Assembly (NCBI RefSeq): GCF_014196795.1
Contig: NZ_JACIEJ010000002.1
Coordinates: 434,001 to 498,000, forward strand
DNA: 64,000 nt
Source of the DNA: Sagittula marina
GTDB taxonomy: Bacteria > Pseudomonadota > Alphaproteobacteria > Rhodobacterales > Rhodobacteraceae
Direction: 5' to 3'
Within the stretch, counting starts at the first letter, position 1. Every line of letters starts with the position of its first letter. The notes under the pieces were generated by a model, which worked only from the letters and a program-made list of their open reading frames with translations, searched no databases and was not told the DNA's origin. The translations under genes were made by a program, and so were the position numbers. This document shows, in pieces, positions 35,379 to 44,811 of the stretch.

Positions 35379-36005
35379 TCACGTTTTTGCCGCATGAGAA
35401 GCACCCCAAGCGCCCTTGGCACGCAACTCGGTGCTGCTTTCCTTGCGCATCGGAATGTTCACGAAACACCAGGCCGGCGCGGAAGCCGCCGCCAAACGGT
35501 GCGACTGCGCAGCAGGCACCCGCGAGGCCCGCATGATCCGCGCCGCCACAGAGCTGAGCGCCACGGTCCGAACTTCCGGTCGCGCCAAAACACCGATTGG
35601 CACCCGCGCCGCGATGCCTCGCCAGTCCTCCCAGCGATGGAATTGAGCAAGATTGTCGGCCCCCATCAACCAGCAGAACCGCACTGCAGAGAAGTGAGAC
35701 GTCAAAGCGGTCAACGTTTCAGCCGTATACCGTGTGCCTATGTCCGCCTCGATCCCGCTGACGTGGATTCGGGGGTGGTCGGTCATGGCCTCCGCCGCGG
35801 CAATCCGCGCCTTTAGCGACGCCGGGGCCTTTGGTTTGAGCGGGTTGCCCGGACTGACAAGCCATACAATCGAATCCAGACCGAAGCGTTTCAACGCCTC
35901 ACGAGAGAGATGCACATGCCCCGCATGCGGCGGATCGAAAGACCCGCCAAGCAACCCCACTTTCGCGCCGGGGCGAAAAGCGACGCCCGCCTTCGACCTG
36001 TCCAC
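35379..36005 (-). CDS. nadD: Nicotinate-nucleotide adenylyltransferase
   Basis: 208 residues. It joins ATP and nicotinate mononucleotide to make deamido-NAD. The nucleotidyltransferase motif [11 protein letters not shown] lies at residues 20-30, and the C-terminal ATP-binding signature appears as KESSTELR instead of the usual ISSTx[17 protein letters not shown] binds the base. Usual length. The 58-bp gap to dacB suggests possible co-transcription of the two. It is not in the common obg-proB-proA-nadD order. Confidence 0.93.
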   Translation of the reverse strand: MDRSKAGVAFRPGAKVGLLGGSFDPPHAGHVHLSREALKRFGLDSIVWLVSPGNPLKPKAPASLKARIAAAEAMTDHPRIHVSGIEADIGTRYTAETLTALTSHFSAVRFCWLMGADNLAQFHRWEDWRGIAARVPIGVLARPEVRTVALSSVAARIMRASRVPAAQSHRLAAASAPAWCFVNIPMRKESSTELRAKGAWGASHAAKT

Positions 36006-36529
36006 TCTATTCCCTCGCCTTGCAAGCCTTTCACGACCCTAGAGTTTTCGCAAAACCAAGACAAGGCAGGTGCAGCCGCCAAGACGGCGATGACAGACAT
36101 CCTCACACTGGTTGCCTCCGACAACTGCGGCCCTCGCCAGTGGCGTGGACGGCTCCGCATGGACCGGAACCGCGTTGTCGCGTTCCAACGCCAGATCTGA
36201 TGTATCGGCGTGCATTTTGACATTGGTCCCAATGTCTGCGCCGAACCTGAGTATTCCGCCGCCAAAAGCCCGAAGCGGGCCGGCTCCCGACACGCCCCCT
36301 GCAAAGACGCGATATATCGGACAGATCAGTCCGATGCGTCTGGGTCGTCGGATGCTGTGGATCGCAGCTCTGCTTCGAGAGAGTATCAAGCTGATGACAG
36401 GCTCGACCATCGCCTGCATCCACGTTCTGGCAGCCTGATACAAAACCGGCGGCGCTGCTGCGCATTGCACCGACACGTCAGACAATATACGTCCCCACCC
36501 AACCAGCTTGACCCAGAGGAGCGATGGAC
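36006..36529. other. Intergenic region between nadD and ettA
   Basis: About 520 bp without a gene I can support. Several overlapping frames are open on both strands, but none has a ribosome site, a family match or consistent codon use. An inverted repeat ATCGGAC-N6-GTCCGAT spans 36316-36335. A GAGGAG ribosome site precedes ettA. Confidence 0.4.
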
Positions 36530-38185
36530 ATGGCCTCTTACCAGTATGTTTACCACATGGATGGCGTCTCCAAGACCTATCCCGGCGGCAAGAAGACCTT
36601 TGAAAACATCCGCCTGTCTTTCCTGCCGGGCGTGAAGATCGGTGTCGTCGGCGTCAACGGCGCGGGTAAATCCACTTTGATGAAAATCATGGCGGGTATC
36701 GACAAGGACTTCACCGGCGAGGCATGGGCCGCAGAGGGCGCCAAGGTTGGCTACCTCCCGCAGGAACCTCACCTCGACGAAAACCTGACCGTGCGGGAAA
36801 ACGTCATGCTCGGCGTGGCCGAGAAGAAGGCCATCCTCGACAAGTACAACGAATTGGCGATGAACTACTCCGATGAAACCGCCGAGGAGATGGCCGAGCT
36901 TCAGGACAAGATCGACGCCGAGAACCTCTGGGATCTCGACAGCCAGATCGACGTGTCGATGGAGGCCCTGCGCTGCCCCCCGGATGATGCGAATGTGGGA
37001 AGCCTGTCTGGCGGTGAACGCCGCCGCGTTGCGCTGTGCAAATTGCTGCTCGAAGCGCCCGACATGCTGCTGCTCGACGAACCGACCAACCACCTTGACG
37101 CGGAAACGATCGCCTGGTTGCAACAGCACCTGATCGATTACAAGGGTACGATCCTGATCGTCACCCACGACCGCTATTTCCTCGACTCGATCACGGGCTG
37201 GATTCTCGAACTCGACCGGGGCCGTGGTGTCCCCTACGAGGGCAACTATTCCAGTTGGCTGGAACAGAAGGCAAAGCGGCTTCAACAAGAAGCCCGCGAG
37301 GACAAGGCCAAGCAAAAGACGCTGGAACGCGAACTCGACTGGATGCGTCAGGGCGCCAAGGCCCGCCAATCCAAATCCAAGGCCCGTATCTCGGCCTACA
37401 ACGACCTTGCCAACCAGTCAGAGCGCGAAAAGCTCGCCCGCGCCCAGATCATCATTCCGAATGGTCAGCGTCTCGGCTCCAAGGTTATCGAAGTGGATGG
37501 CCTGTCCAAGGCTATGGGCGACAAGCTCTTGATCGAAAACCTGTCTTTCGACCTCCCCCCAGGCGGCATCGTCGGTGTGATCGGCCCCAACGGCGCGGGT
37601 AAATCAACGCTGTTCAAGATGATTACCGGCAACGAGACCCCCGACACCGGCACCATCGATCTGGGCGACACGGTGGAGCTGTCCTACGTCGACCAGTCGC
37701 GCGATGACCTGAACGCCGACGACAACGTGTGGGAAGCGATCACCGGCGGCGCGGAAGTCATTAAGCTGGGCGATGCGGAGATGAACTCTCGCGCCTATTG
37801 CTCTGCCTTCAACTTCAAAGGCGGAGACCAGCAAAAGAAGGTTGGCCTGCTCTCGGGCGGTGAACGCAACCGCGTCCACATGGCGCGCCTGCTGAAGGAA
37901 GGTGGCAACGTCATCCTGCTCGACGAACCGACCAACGACCTCGACGTGGAAACCCTGCGGGCCTTGGAAGACGCGCTTGTCGACTTCGCCGGCTGCGCGG
38001 TGGTCATTTCGCACGACCGCTTCTTCCTCGACCGGATTTGCACACACATCCTGGCCTTTGAAGGCGACGCCCATGTGGAATGGTTCGAAGGCGGCTTCAC
38101 AGACTACGAAGAGGACAAGAAACGTCGGCTCGGGGCGGATGCCTTGGAGCCGAAGCGGCTGAAGCACAAGAAATTCACCCGTTGA
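36530..38185 (+). CDS. ettA: Energy-dependent translational throttle protein EttA (ABC-F)
   Basis: 551-residue cytoplasmic ABC-F ATPase that binds the ribosomal E site and gates entry into elongation according to ATP/ADP. Two ABC domains carry GVNGAGKST and LSGGERRRV, then GPNGAGKST and LSGGERNRV, joined by a charged linker (about residues 240-300, rich in KAKQKTLERELDW-type helix). No membrane segments are present. The ATG at 36530 has a GAGGAG site eight bases away; the ATG at 36524 is too close to it. This is the EttA subgroup by the N-terminal YQYVYHMDGVSKTYPGGK. Confidence 0.95.
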   Translation: MASYQYVYHMDGVSKTYPGGKKTFENIRLSFLPGVKIGVVGVNGAGKSTLMKIMAGIDKDFTGEAWAAEGAKVGYLPQEPHLDENLTVRENVMLGVAEKKAILDKYNELAMNYSDETAEEMAELQDKIDAENLWDLDSQIDVSMEALRCPPDDANVGSLSGGERRRVALCKLLLEAPDMLLLDEPTNHLDAETIAWLQQHLIDYKGTILIVTHDRYFLDSITGWILELDRGRGVPYEGNYSSWLEQKAKRLQQEAREDKAKQKTLERELDWMRQGAKARQSKSKARISAYNDLANQSEREKLARAQIIIPNGQRLGSKVIEVDGLSKAMGDKLLIENLSFDLPPGGIVGVIGPNGAGKSTLFKMITGNETPDTGTIDLGDTVELSYVDQSRDDLNADDNVWEAITGGAEVIKLGDAEMNSRAYCSAFNFKGGDQQKKVGLLSGGERNRVHMARLLKEGGNVILLDEPTNDLDVETLRALEDALVDFAGCAVVISHDRFFLDRICTHILAFEGDAHVEWFEGGFTDYEEDKKRRLGADALEPKRLKHKKFTR

Positions 38186-38624
38186 AGTCGCAGAAAAAGC
38201 TGCTCGCGTAGGGACAGCAGTCAGCTGCGACCTTACGCTTTGCGCGTCGTGCCGACCCATTTGGGGTCGGCAAGATCCTTATCTACCTGATCAGAAGATC
38301 AGCATTGCGAAATCCCGAAATACACGAGCTTTCGACAAGGCTCGCATTCTTTCTGTCCTGCGGTTCAACCTCTTCGTGCCGGTTCGGCAATTACCGTCAG
38401 GTGCCGCCAGAGTGGTGCCCCTTTTCGTTATTTCCCAGAGTACGCCCCGTTTGGTGTTAACACATCCACTCTTGCTTCGACTCACCAATCCTGTCATACG
38501 TGTACTCGCTACCGTTACCAGATTCGCCTACCTGTCTCCCTTACGCGGCGACAGAGCACCGAACTTGCTCTGACCTACGCCGACCCGCAGCAATTCAGCG
38601 TGCGGACACTTAAGGAGATACACG
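38186..38624. other. Leader and spacer region between ettA and the cold-shock gene
   Basis: A 439-bp stretch without a gene. A hairpin TGCCGACCC / GGGTCGGCA (38250-38272) follows ettA and may end its transcript. The rest is the upstream and probably long 5' leader of the cold-shock gene, which is usual for cspA-type mRNAs whose leaders fold in a temperature-dependent way. I cannot define the transcription start. Confidence 0.5.
38250..38272 (+). terminator. Hairpin downstream of ettA
   Basis: TGCCGACCC, loop ATTTG, GGGTCGGCA; a perfect 9-bp stem 65 bp after the ettA stop. There is no T tract, so termination efficiency is uncertain. Confidence 0.5.
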
Positions 38625-38831
38625 ATGGCTACTGGCACCGTGAAATGGTTCAACACCACCAAAGGCTACGGCTTCATTCAACCCGACGCAGGCGGCAAAG
38701 ACGTGTTTGTGCACATCTCTGCAGTTGAGCGCTCCGGCCTGACCGGCTTGGCCGACAACCAGAAGGTTGAGTACGAACTGCAGACTGGCCGTGACGGCAA
38801 AGAGTCCGCAGGCAACATCGAGCTCGTTTGA
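38625..38831 (+). CDS. Cold-shock protein (CspA family)
   Basis: 68-residue single cold-shock domain with both RNA-binding motifs: KWFNTTKGYGFI (residues 7-18, RNP1) and DVFVHIS (26-32, RNP2). It works as an RNA chaperone melting structure in mRNAs. An AAGGAG site precedes the ATG. The name CspA is generic, since paralogues differ in temperature response. Followed by an AT-rich inverted repeat. Confidence 0.95.
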   Translation: MATGTVKWFNTTKGYGFIQPDAGGKDVFVHISAVERSGLTGLADNQKVEYELQTGRDGKESAGNIELV

Positions 38832-39381
38832 GCCGATGCGGGCTTCGCGCCCGTGCTGAAAATCGGGTGGTCCGCCATAGGTCCATCCCTCCCTCACCAA
38901 CGGCTAAATTTACCTAAGAGTGGTAAATTTTCGTGCTGGTATTGGCGACAGACGCAAATGAGACTTTGCTGATCTTGCACAGTCAAATATCTGGCCCCCT
39001 CCCCCACACCCAAAAATTTCCCGTTTAGATTAGCCACTCTGGCGCATATGGTAGAATATGTTTGTCCATATTCGCTCGGTTGGGTGCTCTTGAAATCAAT
39101 TTCAAACTATCGACCAAATGATTTCGTTCGAAATTGGCAAATGCTGCGATGGCACGATGAGCAAACGTATTTGAGACCCGCGTGGGGCAGACCAGATACA
39201 TAAAAGTCGCAACACTTCCCCCATGACTGGTGCGCTGCTGACTGCTGGCCGCCGCCTCTATCCCCTTACAGTTGGCAAGTTGACGAAGAATGCTGCCTAA
39301 AAGCCGCTTGCCATGTGATTATTGGTATCAGCGGCTCATTAGGTCTTGCCCACAACCGCTTTCTCGCACTCAAATTCCGCC
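38832..39381. other. AT-richer interval with several inverted repeats
   Basis: 550 bp without a supportable gene and visibly less GC-rich than its surroundings. It holds AAATTTACC-N7-GGTAAATTT (38906-38930), GAATATG-N6-CATATTC (39054-39073) and ATTTCG-TT-CGAAAT (39121-39134). The first could end the cold-shock transcript; the others lie 250-330 bp before the FucU gene and could be operators. No insertion sequence ends or tRNA are visible. Confidence 0.5.
38906..38930. repeat. AT-rich inverted repeat after the cold-shock gene
   Basis: AAATTTACC, loop TAAGAGT, GGTAAATTT followed by T. Perfect 9-bp arms 75 bp after the cold-shock stop; terminator or operator. Confidence 0.45.
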
Positions 39382-39819
39382 ATGCTCAAAAACATCCCAC
39401 CGATCCTATCACCGGAAATTCTTTACAGCTTGCGGGCCATGGGCCACGGCGACGTCATCGCCATAGTTGATGCGAATTTCCCTGCTCATTCAATTGGCTG
39501 CGAGCGTGTTCACCGCCTTGACGGCATCGCAGCCACAGACGTTTTGCAAGCGGTGCTCACACTGCTTCCCTTGGACACCTTCGTCCCGAACCCCGTATGC
39601 ACAATGCAGGTCGTGGGTGACGCTAAAGCCGTGCCACCCATCATTGATGAGTTTCAAAGCCTCATAGACCGTATGAATGAAGCGGAAATTAAAATGTCCG
39701 CTGTCGAGCGATTTGGCTTTTATGACCTGGCTAAAAATAGTTTTGCCGTGATCCAGACCGGCGAAACAAGGCTTTATGGCAATATCCTGCTGACAAAAGG
39801 CGTCATTCCGCCAGCTTAA
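39382..39819 (+). CDS. FucU/RbsD family sugar mutarotase
   Basis: 145-residue protein of the RbsD/FucU fold, which interconverts sugar anomers (L-fucose or D-ribose). MLKNIPPILSPEILYSLRAMGHGD, DANFPAHS and ERFGFYDLAKNSFAVIQTGETRLYGNI match FucU closely, including the catalytic His in GHGD and the C-terminal Tyr. No fucose or ribose operon is nearby, so it is an orphan. The ATG at 39382 begins the fold but has no clear ribosome site; a TTG at 39346 is the alternative. Codon use has more A/T in third positions than its neighbours. Confidence 0.85.
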   Translation: MLKNIPPILSPEILYSLRAMGHGDVIAIVDANFPAHSIGCERVHRLDGIAATDVLQAVLTLLPLDTFVPNPVCTMQVVGDAKAVPPIIDEFQSLIDRMNEAEIKMSAVERFGFYDLAKNSFAVIQTGETRLYGNILLTKGVIPPA

Positions 39820-39894
39820 CCACGTTCTTTGAACGTCTCTCTGGCGGAACGCTTTCAGAGCGCTTTAGTTGAGCGTGTTAAAGGAGGTGCCAAA

Positions 39895-39984
39895 ATGGCT
39901 CGCAAAGCAAAGAAACCACGCCCTGAAGACAACATTCTGAGGAAACCGGAAAGCTGGGTCTTTACCGACTGGGCATTGCTCTAA
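39895..39984 (+). CDS. 29-residue basic microprotein with a strong ribosome site
   Basis: A tiny reading frame preceded by AAAGGAGGTG, about the best ribosome site in the window, at ideal spacing. The product begins [13 protein letters not shown] and ends FTDWALL: a very basic N-terminal half and an aromatic C-terminal half. Its TAA overlaps the stop codon of convergent ureG. An ACGTTC/GAACGT hairpin (39822-39836) separates it from the FucU gene. I know no family for it; the ribosome site is the main argument that it is translated. Confidence 0.5.
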   Translation: MARKAKKPRPEDNILRKPESWVFTDWALL

Positions 39985-40592
39985 ATACCCGTGAGCTCTT
40001 GGATTTGCGAGATAACCTGATCCGCACCGAGGCCATCACGCAGAGACGTGAAAACAAAGGGACGCCCGTCACGGACACGGGAGGCGTCCCTTTCCATGAC
40101 GTCCAGAGAGGCGCCCACATGCGGTGCGAGGTCTGTCTTGTTGATCACCAGCAGATCCGAGCGGCGAATAGCTGGTCCACCTTTACGCGGAATTTCCTCA
40201 CCTGCGGCAACATCAATGACATAGACGGTAAAGTCAGCCAGTTCCGGGCTGAAGGTCGCACTTAGATTGTCGCCCCCCGACTCGATCAAAACCACTTCGA
40301 CGTCCGGGTGCCTGTCCTGCATTTCGGCAACGGCGGCGAGGTTGATGGAGGCATCTTCACGGATCGCCGTATGTGGGCATCCCCCCGTCTCCACTCCGAT
40401 AATTCTATCTGCGGGCAGGATTTGCATCCGCATTAACGCCTCTGCGTCTTCTTGGGTGTAAATGTCGTTTGTAATGACACCGATCGAATAGCGCTCTTTA
40501 AGTCGCTCCGCCAAGCGTGCCGTCAATGTCGTTTTACCCGCACCCACGGGCCCGCCGATTCCGATCCGCAGCGGTCCATTCATTTTGCTCAC
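39981..40592 (-). CDS. ureG: Urease accessory GTPase UreG
   Basis: 203-residue SIMIBI GTPase that delivers nickel to urease using GTP. P-loop GGPVGAGKT (13-21), the metal-binding CPH motif (Cys72-Pro-His74), [10 protein letters not shown] and the guanine-specific NKTD are all present. The start overlaps the ureF stop (ATGA), so the two are coupled. There is no His-rich N-terminal extension; the nickel store is in UreE instead. Its stop overlaps the convergent microprotein stop. Confidence 0.97.
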   Translation of the reverse strand: MSKMNGPLRIGIGGPVGAGKTTLTARLAERLKERYSIGVITNDIYTQEDAEALMRMQILPADRIIGVETGGCPHTAIREDASINLAAVAEMQDRHPDVEVVLIESGGDNLSATFSPELADFTVYVIDVAAGEEIPRKGGPAIRRSDLLVINKTDLAPHVGASLDVMERDASRVRDGRPFVFTSLRDGLGADQVISQIQELTGI

Positions 40593-41230
40593 GTTTGAAA
40601 AACCCTCGTTTTCATAGTTTCATGTCGCATTGCTGCAATGTCTGAGCCAAACCCGTTGGAAAACACATCGCCTTCGTCAGCGTGCAATGCACGCTTGGCC
40701 ACGTCGGCGCACAGTGGCGACAGATGCGCCAAAATAGCCTGAGCATCAGTTTGGCCCAGAGGCATCAATCGTTGTGCTGCACCAACCAGATTAGTGACGA
40801 AGCTTTGGAGATACAGCGCAATCAATGCCTCTGCCTCCAGCTTCAACAGAAAAGCGGCCTCGCCTAAAACAACCGGCAAGAACCTTGCCTTCAGGTCCAA
40901 GTTCCAGACGCGCGCCGTCGTGAGTGCAAAGGCGCGCCCCTGCCGCTCTGCTTCGCGTCGGCGTTCTCTAGATGCGGCGTAGGCCCCGGACAGCGCATCC
41001 AACTCGCTCACTGCACGCGCTCCGCGCGCCGCCATGGACATCAAGACCGCATCTGTCCACCCCGACCCCTCCTTTAGGAGCACAGACAGCCAACGCTCCA
41101 ACCCCGGGGCGTCCGTGACCAGACTGTCTGCACAGGCAGCCTCCAACCCATGTGAAAAGGCAAAACTGCCGATGGGATAGGCGGGCGAAAGCCATTGGGT
41201 CAGAGTGAGTAGACGCGCATCAATCGGCAT
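40589..41230 (-). CDS. ureF: Urease accessory protein UreF
   Basis: 213-residue all-helical protein that, with UreD and UreG, forms the nickel-loading complex on apo-urease. [21 protein letters not shown] at the N-terminus is the UreF signature. The ATG at 41230 lies 11 bp inside ureE, and the stop overlaps ureG, so ureE-F-G are translationally chained. Confidence 0.95.
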   Translation of the reverse strand: MPIDARLLTLTQWLSPAYPIGSFAFSHGLEAACADSLVTDAPGLERWLSVLLKEGSGWTDAVLMSMAARGARAVSELDALSGAYAASRERRREAERQGRAFALTTARVWNLDLKARFLPVVLGEAAFLLKLEAEALIALYLQSFVTNLVGAAQRLMPLGQTDAQAILAHLSPLCADVAKRALHADEGDVFSNGFGSDIAAMRHETMKTRVFQT

Positions 41231-41687
41231 GCGCCGTGTGCCCGTGTTCGTGGCTGTGCGTGCGCCCGTGGCCATAGGCGCCCCCCTCCGGCGTGAAGGG
41301 GCGCACCGTTTCTGTGACGTCCGCGCCCAAATGCTCCAACATATGCCGGATCACCGGATCGCGCTGGATGACCAGATGGTCTGCGCAAATTTGACAAGGG
41401 GTGTGCCGGTTCCCGATGTGCCACGCAAGGCGCGGCAGCGATCCCCGCACTTCAAGTACCTCTTCGGGTGCGGCGCGCACCGCTATCCGTACTCCGTCGC
41501 TCAATCCCAGCGCATCCCCATCGTCCAGCGAGGTCGTCTTTTCCAGATCCACGACAAAGGACAAACCCGCCTGGCTGCGCAGTTTACGTCGCCGCAAGAA
41601 GCGGGCTTCGTAATCCAGCACCACCACATCCATATCATCAGCGGCACCGGTGCGTAGAACCTCTTGTGCCAACGGCAAATTATTCAT
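41220..41687 (-). CDS. ureE: Urease nickel metallochaperone UreE
   Basis: 155 residues with the two-domain UreE layout: a peptide-binding N-terminal domain (LRSQAGLSFVVDLEKTTSLDDGD) and a ferredoxin-like metal-binding domain with the interface His in the WHIGNRHTPCQI segment. The C-terminus is histidine-rich ([15 protein letters not shown]), a nickel store. It is first of the ureEFG run and is separated from ureC by 418 bp, so it may have its own promoter just upstream. Confidence 0.95.
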   Translation of the reverse strand: MNNLPLAQEVLRTGAADDMDVVVLDYEARFLRRRKLRSQAGLSFVVDLEKTTSLDDGDALGLSDGVRIAVRAAPEEVLEVRGSLPRLAWHIGNRHTPCQICADHLVIQRDPVIRHMLEHLGADVTETVRPFTPEGGAYGHGRTHSHEHGHTAHAD

Positions 41688-41824
41688 TTTTCACGCCTCG
41701 TGGTTTTGTTTGCGCCCCGTCTGGGAGGGCAGATTTGCGCGCTTATTCGGCTTGTCAGACCTGCACGCGTTTTTGGGTTCGTTTTGAAAACCATTCGTTT
41801 ACCGCTTACGAATAACATTTATTT

Positions 41825-42046
41825 ATGAGCACAAGAGACAAGACATCCCGCATCACCGCCTCTCTGGCGTCGCTTCGCGCCCAAATGGATGCGATCAAAG
41901 CGCAACACTCAGAGATAGCAGGCAGCTATGGCCTTCTTTCTGGCCGCGCCATGCCGCACAGCGCATCCATGATCGACCAGAGAACACCATCAGAAATGGA
42001 TGACAGTCCGCCATCTGACAACGATCAATCCTCCTCGAGGGCCTGA
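41825..42046 (+). CDS. Possible small protein encoded opposite the urease genes
   Basis: 73-residue frame on the plus strand in the ureC-ureE gap. It begins with a helix (RITASLASLRAQMDAIKAQH) and ends in a disordered acidic, Ser-rich tail. There is no clear ribosome site before the ATG and I recognise no family. It is listed because nothing else explains this 418-bp gap in an otherwise tight cluster. Confidence 0.35.
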   Translation: MSTRDKTSRITASLASLRAQMDAIKAQHSEIAGSYGLLSGRAMPHSASMIDQRTPSEMDDSPPSDNDQSSSRA

Positions 42047-42105
42047 CCCGCCCCCCCCTGCGCGCCCGACCTGAGGCGCGCCGTCCGTTGCGTTCATGGT
42101 GGCGG

Positions 42106-43830
42106 TCAGAACATGAAGTACCGCTGTGCCATCGGAAGTTCCGTCGCTGGCTCGCAGGTCAGCAGTTCGCCGTCAGCCCTGACCTCGTAGGTTTCCGGGT
42201 TCACCTCGATGTGCGGCATGGCGTCGTTCAGCTTCAAATCAGCTTTACCAATTCCTCGCGTGTTGCGCACCGCCAGCGTGTCTTTCGCCAGGCCAAGCGA
42301 CTCGCGCAGACCTTCTGAATGCGCGGCCTCTGACACAAAGGTCACGGCGGACCGTTCCACACTGCGGCCATAAGCGCCGAACATGGGGCGGGAGTAAACC
42401 GGCTGCGGCGTCGGGATCGACGCGTTCGGATCCCCCATCTGCGCCATGGCAATCGTCCCGCCAAGCAACACCATCTCCGGCTTGACGCCAAAGAAAGCGG
42501 GGTTCCACAACACGAGGTCCGCACGCTTGCCCACCTCTATCGACCCGATCTCGTGGCTCAGACCATGTGCCACTGCGGGATTGATGGTGTATTTTGCGAT
42601 GTAGCGGCGGACACGAAAATTGTCGTTATCGCCAGTCTCATCTGGCAGACGCCCACGCTGTTTCTTCATCTTGTCAGCGGTTTGCCATGTGCGGATCAGC
42701 ACTTCGCCCACACGCCCCATGGCCTGCGAATCCGATGCGATGATCGAAAAGGCTCCCATGTCGTGCAGGATGTCTTCGGCTGCAATGGTCTCCCGTCGGA
42801 TCCGCGACTCGGCAAAGGCCACGTCCTCGGGAATGGATTTGTCGAGGTGGTGGCACACCATGAGCATATCGAGGTGCTCATCAATGGTGTTGGTGGTGAA
42901 GGGTCGCGTCGGGTTCGTCGAGGAGGGCAGGACATGTGCCTCGCCGCAGATCTTGATGATGTCCGGCGCATGTCCACCGCCGGCACCTTCGGTGTGGAAG
43001 GCGTGAATGGTGCGCCCCTTCATGGCCTTCACGGTGTTTTCCACGAACCCGCTTTCATTGAGCGTGTCGGTGTGGATCATCACCTGAACATCCCAATCGT
43101 CCGCAACACTCAGGCAGCAATCAATCGCACCGGGCGTGGTGCCCCAATCCTCGTGAAGCTTCAACGCGCAGGCCCCGCCCCGGATCTGCTCCTCCAACGC
43201 GGCCGGCAGAGAGGCGTTGCCCTTGCCCGCAAAGGCAAGGTTCATCGGGAAGGCATCCGCCGCTTGCAACATACGCCCCATGTGCCAGGGCCCCGGCGTG
43301 CAGGTCGTGGCCAAGGTGCCGTGCGCCGGCCCTGTGCCCCCGCCAAGCATCGTCGTCAGGCCCGAATGCAAAGCATCTTCAATCTGTTGCGGGCAAATGA
43401 AGTGGATGTGGCTGTCAAAGCCCCCGGCGGTCAGGATACGTCCCTCGCCTGCGATGACCTCCGTGCCTGGCCCGACAATGATGCTCACACCCGGCTGGGT
43501 ATCCGGGTTGCCCGCCTTGCCGATGGCCGCAATACGCCCATCTTTCAGCCCGACATCCGCCTTGTAGACGCCGGTCCAGTCGACGATCAGCGCGTTGGTG
43601 ATCACAGTGTCCACAGCACCGGCGGCACGGGTGGTCTGGGCTTGTCCCATGCCGTCGCGGATGACCTTACCGCCGCCGAACTTGACCTCTTCCCCATAGC
43701 CGCCCGCTGCTTCTACGGTCAGGTCGCGTTCGACCTCGACGATCAGATCAGTATCGGCCAGGCGAAGGCGATCGCCCGTGGTTGGGCCGAACATGGCGGC
43801 ATAGTCGGAGCGTTTGATCCTTGCAGGCAT
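42106..43830 (-). CDS. ureC: Urease alpha subunit (catalytic)
   Basis: 574 residues. The subunit carries the dinuclear nickel site that hydrolyses urea to ammonia and carbamate. Ligands visible: His141 and His143 (SHIHF), carbamylated Lys224 ([10 protein letters not shown]), His253 (MIHTD), His279 (FHTEG) and Asp367 (IIASDSQ); the mobile-flap His lies in MVCHHLDK (327-328). The order ureA-ureB-ureC as separate small, small and large subunits is the usual bacterial layout. A gap of 146 bp separates it from ureB, with no gene in it. Confidence 0.98.
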   Translation of the reverse strand: MPARIKRSDYAAMFGPTTGDRLRLADTDLIVEVERDLTVEAAGGYGEEVKFGGGKVIRDGMGQAQTTRAAGAVDTVITNALIVDWTGVYKADVGLKDGRIAAIGKAGNPDTQPGVSIIVGPGTEVIAGEGRILTAGGFDSHIHFICPQQIEDALHSGLTTMLGGGTGPAHGTLATTCTPGPWHMGRMLQAADAFPMNLAFAGKGNASLPAALEEQIRGGACALKLHEDWGTTPGAIDCCLSVADDWDVQVMIHTDTLNESGFVENTVKAMKGRTIHAFHTEGAGGGHAPDIIKICGEAHVLPSSTNPTRPFTTNTIDEHLDMLMVCHHLDKSIPEDVAFAESRIRRETIAAEDILHDMGAFSIIASDSQAMGRVGEVLIRTWQTADKMKKQRGRLPDETGDNDNFRVRRYIAKYTINPAVAHGLSHEIGSIEVGKRADLVLWNPAFFGVKPEMVLLGGTIAMAQMGDPNASIPTPQPVYSRPMFGAYGRSVERSAVTFVSEAAHSEGLRESLGLAKDTLAVRNTRGIGKADLKLNDAMPHIEVNPETYEVRADGELLTCEPATELPMAQRYFMF

Positions 43831-43976
43831 CGGCGGGATCCTCTTTCAGCGTGTTCAGTTGTGCGGCAAGACATGACCCGGCTCGGCGGGTGTGCGGATG
43901 TCTGCACCGATATAGAAAATCGAATTGGCAGCAGTCGTGATCTGTGCGGGCGTCTGCCTCCACAGGATCGGCGATT

Positions 43977-44282
43977 TCACAGATCTCCCATGACCTGCTG
44001 GTTGAACCCGTAAATCCTGCGCGCCCCGGAAAACGGGATCAGCGACACTTCACGACGCTGCCCCGGCTCAAACCGCACGGCAGTGCCCGCAGCGATGTCC
44101 AGGCGGAGACCGCGGGCCTTGTCGCGATCAAAATCCAACGCCGGGTTGGTCTCGGCGAAATGATAATGCGACCCCACCTGCACGGGCCGGTCGCCGGTAT
44201 TGGCGACCATCAAAGTGGTCACCTCCCGGCCCGGGTTCAGTTCAAGATCACCCTCGGCAGGGATCATCTCCCCCGGGATCAT
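43977..44282 (-). CDS. ureB: Urease beta subunit
   Basis: 101-residue structural subunit, normal length. [20 protein letters not shown] opens the protein and [17 protein letters not shown] is the conserved core. Its start overlaps the stop of the small His-rich membrane peptide gene (ATGA), linking the two. Confidence 0.96.
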   Translation of the reverse strand: MIPGEMIPAEGDLELNPGREVTTLMVANTGDRPVQVGSHYHFAETNPALDFDRDKARGLRLDIAAGTAVRFEPGQRREVSLIPFSGARRIYGFNQQVMGDL

Positions 44283-44443
44283 TTCAGCCTCCAGACAACC
44301 ATCGCTGCAAGGACCAGCACTGCGGCCAGTGCCAGCGACAACCACCCCTCGGAGCCGTGCGGGTGCATATGCGCGCCAGCCTCATGGGCCCATGCCTGCG
44401 CTGCGATCATCATGCCCGGCAGGGCCAGTCCAAACGTTTTCAT
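44279..44443 (-). CDS. 54-residue His-rich membrane peptide between ureA and ureB
   Basis: Begins with a signal-like stretch ([16 protein letters not shown]), then [15 protein letters not shown] with four histidines, then a C-terminal membrane helix ([17 protein letters not shown]). The ATG has an AGGAAGG site and the stop overlaps ureB (ATGA). In many alphaproteobacteria this slot holds ureJ (HupE-like nickel transporter). This much smaller product could be a nickel-binding helper peptide or an unrelated membrane protein. No family recognised. Confidence 0.7.
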   Translation of the reverse strand: MKTFGLALPGMMIAAQAWAHEAGAHMHPHGSEGWLSLALAAVLVLAAMVVWRLK

Positions 44444-44504
44444 CTTAGAAACCTTCCTGCTTCTTTGCTTTCCAAATACTCACTGCGACCAGTGCCGCCC
44501 TGCG

Positions 44505-44807
44505 TCACCGAATAGGGTTGTGCACCGTCACCAGCTTCGTTCCATCGGGGAACGTCGCCTCCACCTGCACCTCGTGGACCATCTCCGGGATACCATCCAT
44601 GCACTGCTCACGCGTGATGACTTCGGCCCCGGCCATCATCATATCCGCGACGGACCGTCCGTCTCGTGCACCCTCGACCACGGTGTCGGTGATCAGCGCG
44701 ATCGCCTCGGGGTGGTTCAGTTTCACGCCGCGCGCCAATCGCTTGCGCGCCACTTCGGCCGCCATGGCCACCAGCAGCTTGTCTTTTTCGCGGGGGGTCA
44801 GGTTCAT
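44505..44807 (-). CDS. ureA: Urease gamma subunit
   Basis: 100-residue structural subunit, normal length: begins [20 protein letters not shown] and ends with the conserved [13 protein letters not shown]. It follows the ureD stop by four bases and is therefore in the ureD operon. Confidence 0.97.
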   Translation of the reverse strand: MNLTPREKDKLLVAMAAEVARKRLARGVKLNHPEAIALITDTVVEGARDGRSVADMMMAGAEVITREQCMDGIPEMVHEVQVEATFPDGTKLVTVHNPIR

Positions 44808-44811
44808 GTCT

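Noticed and set aside
36039-36485. 148-codon minus-strand frame upstream of nadD, and overlapping plus-strand frames
   Set aside because: No ribosome site, no recognisable domain and inconsistent codon use; several frames are open at once, as expected for GC-rich noncoding DNA.
38832-39381. Insertion-sequence remnant or tRNA in the AT-richer interval
   Set aside because: No transposase fragment, terminal repeats with target duplication, or cloverleaf could be identified; only short inverted repeats are visible.
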